Shown piece by piece: positions 61,201 through 64,000 of a DNA stretch of 64,000 nt. Both the position numbers and the translations under genes were made by a program. The DNA comes from Lates calcarifer. Taxonomy: Eukaryota > Chordata > Actinopteri > Centropomidae. The notes below the pieces were generated by a model, which did no database searches, had not been told where the DNA came from, and saw only the letters and a list, made by a program, of their open reading frames with translations. Position 1 is the stretch's first letter. The number at the start of each line of letters is the position of its first letter. The stretch is from the NCBI RefSeq assembly GCF_001640805.2, contig NC_066833.1:12574984-12638983 (forward strand), given 5' to 3'.

Positions 61201-64000
61201 TTCTCAGAGTTTCGCCTTCATCTCTTCATTTGTAATTTCACAAGGCAACACTGTTACTACAGCTCTCATTTCAGCATTCTGTCTTCTTGTATCAGAGAGT
61301 TGGGGAGCTTGCCCTGTGTTTTATTTCCTTGCCATCACTGCTGCATTTCAAATAAGGAATCAAATTTACTCTAACAGCCCATTTTTGTATTTAACATCCA
61401 GAAGCCGAAGCTGACCTGCACTAGTGGGTTTTTAGAGGTAGATTAGAGTCGGCTGTTGGCTTTGTAGGGAGTCTGCACAGTGACGCATGAATAAAAAGTA
61501 TCACATTATTGTTAGACCAGTGCATGAGCTGGCTGGAAACTAAGACTGATATGGCACTTTATTAAAAACGGAATAACAGCCTGTCAGAGTTGTCCACATC
61601 TGATAGGACGGCAGTTCCCCCGCACACAGGTCACACAGTCCATATGTTTGTATTACATTTGTGTGAGATATCTGAGCATGAAAATCATTTTGTGTCGTGT
61701 GGGAGGCTTTTACTCAACAGTAACAAACCTTGCCTCACTCAGCCTTAAAAACCTCCCCACCCACCATTAGTCTGGCATTCAGCATTCAGAGTTTTAGAGA
61801 TTCTTTGTCCAAATCAGGCCACAGCTGAGCTGCGTTTTTGCTCAGATTCAGTTCCAGAAAGACAACACCCTGCATCCTCCACAAATGGAGCAGTGAGGGA
61901 AAATGGGAAGCTGCACGATTAATGCTACATATTGGACGTCGGGGACTCTGTGTGAGCGTTCAGGTGTGAGATGTAAAGCAGCTTCCAGTTAGTCATAAAT
62001 CAGGTTTAAGAGAGGGTTTATTTTCTTACAGATTTAAATTGCTGTCATAACTGTGATAAAGCCTTCTTTAGAAACAGATGTGTGCTGGTCAGTACTTGTA
62101 CTTACTGAAACATGTCTTTCTTACAAAGTATATAAAATTCAGCCACCTAGGGAGGCCATAGGGCAAAGTTTTTACTATATATTGCCACCCCCTCCCTCTC
62201 ACATTTATTTGCAGTGTGTATGTAGCCTGTGGCCTATTAAGTACAGTTTGCGCAGCAGACATCCAGGACAGCTTCACTGTTTGTTTAGAGACACAGAGAC
62301 TAACCACTACTCCTACGTATATGCTGGAAAAAATGCTACATTCTAGCTACATTCATGATAAGTTTGATAGAAAAATTGATGTCGAAATGAGCAACGAGGA
62401 ATAGTGAAAAATCTGAATTCTCCTCCCACTCTCACTCTCCTTTTCAGATGTCTGTCATCAGGCTAAAACCACTAATAAATCCATCTGCTGAATGTGAACT
62501 ACTCAGGAAATGATTTTATAATTGATCTGTGTAAGTGATGTATATTTATGTAAATGGTTTGGTAACCACAGCAACATGTATGCGTGTCAACATGTGACTG
62601 CAGGGGTTTTTCCCCTCAGTCGAAACCAGTTAAAACTGCAGCTGAGATTATACCGTGGGATGGTATTAAAAATCTGTACAGGACATGTTTGAGGTCTAAT
62701 AATACTGATCGCTTATGATCACTTACTCCTTCCTAAGCTCTTCGTGACACCACAGTGTGTGTGTGTGTGTGTGTAACTAAATGGCATTTGCTCGTATTAG
62801 TTCTTGACTTATCGTTTCTTTGAATGTTTTGTTTTCCACTCACCTCGAGTCTAAGCCTTGTTTCAGAGGCCTTCACACCCTACAAGACAGAAATTATGGG
62901 ATTAAAAACACACCATCAAGAACATTAAATGACACTTTACAAATATTGGTATTGGCATAGATTTTAGTTCAATAATTAATTTACATGGCTGCACTGTCAC
63001 TCACCCACAACTCGTGTGCCGCAGCCTCTAATGTCATGTTGTGTCAGAGCTTGTTGATTACCACTTTCGCACATACGTTAGGAAGGTGGACGGCTCTGAT
63101 TTCTTCCCCCGACGTCACTCTGTCTCTGCCGGAAATCCTGCTCGTATATTTCTCCCTCTGGTCTGCTCTGTAGTGCTCGTGTTATTCGGCTTTTTTTTTT
63201 AAAGCTCTGAAATCATAGGATTATTGCAGAAAATTAATCAGTTACTACTACTGCTATTAGTAGTAACAATAAGACAATTTCTTTGTCTTACATGATAAGA
63301 AATTGCTGGTTGCTGGTTAAATATTTCCTATACATTTTATAAACATTTTATGGACCAAATAATCAATTGAAAGATAGTTGGGTTCACTCCTGCCAGGAGA
63401 GTATTGCTCTGTTTTATTTGTGTCTATTCTGTCACTGACAGCCTTTCAATTGTGTAAGCTATCAACATGATTCTTGTATTTTAAGAGAGAATTGAATTTC
63501 TTATAATGCATTGTTTTATTGTGTATTTCTTTTGTTCTTAGAAGATTCCTGAAGGGGCAACTGCACTGTGAACAAGTGGATTTGTCTCACTTCACTGACA
63601 GATTGGTTTCTTTTCTTTTTGAAAAACAAGTCTTAAGGGTTGAATCTGAGAACAAATGATTCCCAGTGCATTTTTTATGTGTAAATGCTGTTTCAGAGGC
63701 TTTAATATCCAGAGGGAAAAGTGCAGTTCTTTGGGGAAACACTTCTATCTAGTATGAAAAGGCTTAGGCAGTAGATTGAAGTATCTACTGTTGGCAGCTT
63801 CAATGATGTAAAAATATCTAAATATATTATTGCATGAAAATAATTCTCTATACTCACTGTTTTGTTGCCCCCCCCCCCCAAAAAAAAAAAAAAAAAAAAA
63901 AATCAGTTTCACATCTCTTTTTTTGTGTCTGAATAATGGTTGCTGCTGCCTCTTTTGTCTGAGCTGAGAGTGGAAGTGGAAAGGGGCCTGACCTCCCTCC
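52221..64000 (+). other. gtf2f2: gtf2f2 intron 4 (continues past the right edge)
   Basis: At least 11.8 kb with no recognised exon. Contents are simple sequence (AC near 55860-55880, GT near 62755-62774), C- and A-runs at about 63868-63901, a partial MITE-like fragment near 63225-63375, and ordinary A/T-rich sequence. A long intron at this place fits the very large human gene. Confidence 0.8.
63225..63375 (+). repeat. Partial MITE-like repeat fragment
   Basis: Contains AAAATTAATCAGTTACTAC and CATTTTATGGACCAAATAAT, both phrases of the family seen at 51367, with the middle lost or replaced. Confidence 0.3.

Overview
The window is vertebrate nuclear DNA, most likely from a ray-finned (teleost) fish. 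It is AT-rich and intron-bearing, with GT-AG splice sites, long introns, many microsatellites and several degenerate dispersed repeats of kinds I recognise from teleost genomes. Three protein-coding genes can be read with confidence: serp2 (+, 3 exons, complete), tsc22d1 (-, two alternative first exons plus two shared exons) and gtf2f2 (+, first four coding exons; the rest lies beyond the right edge). These three are neighbours on human chromosome 13q14, so this is a conserved vertebrate block. In human, NUFIP1 and GPALPP1 lie between TSC22D1 and GTF2F2; I see neither here.

Layout. 1-3490 is a satellite-like array of a ~38-bp T-rich unit with higher-order duplications. 3498-6240 holds three full copies and one or two partial copies of a 0.72-0.84-kb module. 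Each full copy carries a 21-bp internal minisatellite that stays open on both strands and encodes heptads. 6540-7250 is a degenerate short-period repeat, followed by a CpG-richer promoter-like patch near 7240-7560. serp2 runs from 10207 to about 13600. tsc22d1 faces it tail to tail and covers about 13.7-40.3 kb: a shared last exon (15221-15490), a shared 52-nt exon (17057-17108), the short-isoform first exon (17486-17616) and the giant long-isoform first exon (37288-40029). About 41-50.7 kb is intergenic, with microsatellites and old repeats. gtf2f2 starts at 50794, and from 52221 to the end is its fourth intron.

How the genes work. serp2 encodes a tail-anchored ER/translocon protein of the RAMP4 family. 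tsc22d1 encodes leucine-zipper regulators: a short zipper protein and a long, disordered form with the conserved RFxV-type box. gtf2f2 encodes the small (RAP30) subunit of TFIIF. They are linked by conserved position, not by a known shared pathway.

The points most worth a second look are: (1) a one-base frame break in the long tsc22d1 exon near 39738-39750, between two conserved coding segments; (2) the amplified heptad-encoding module at 3.5-6.2 kb; (3) a CpG-rich segment at 40.6-40.97 kb with unassigned open frames on both strands; (4) an antisense promoter-like block inside a tsc22d1 intron at 16.33-16.55 kb. No CRISPR, operon, viral or bacterial feature is present.
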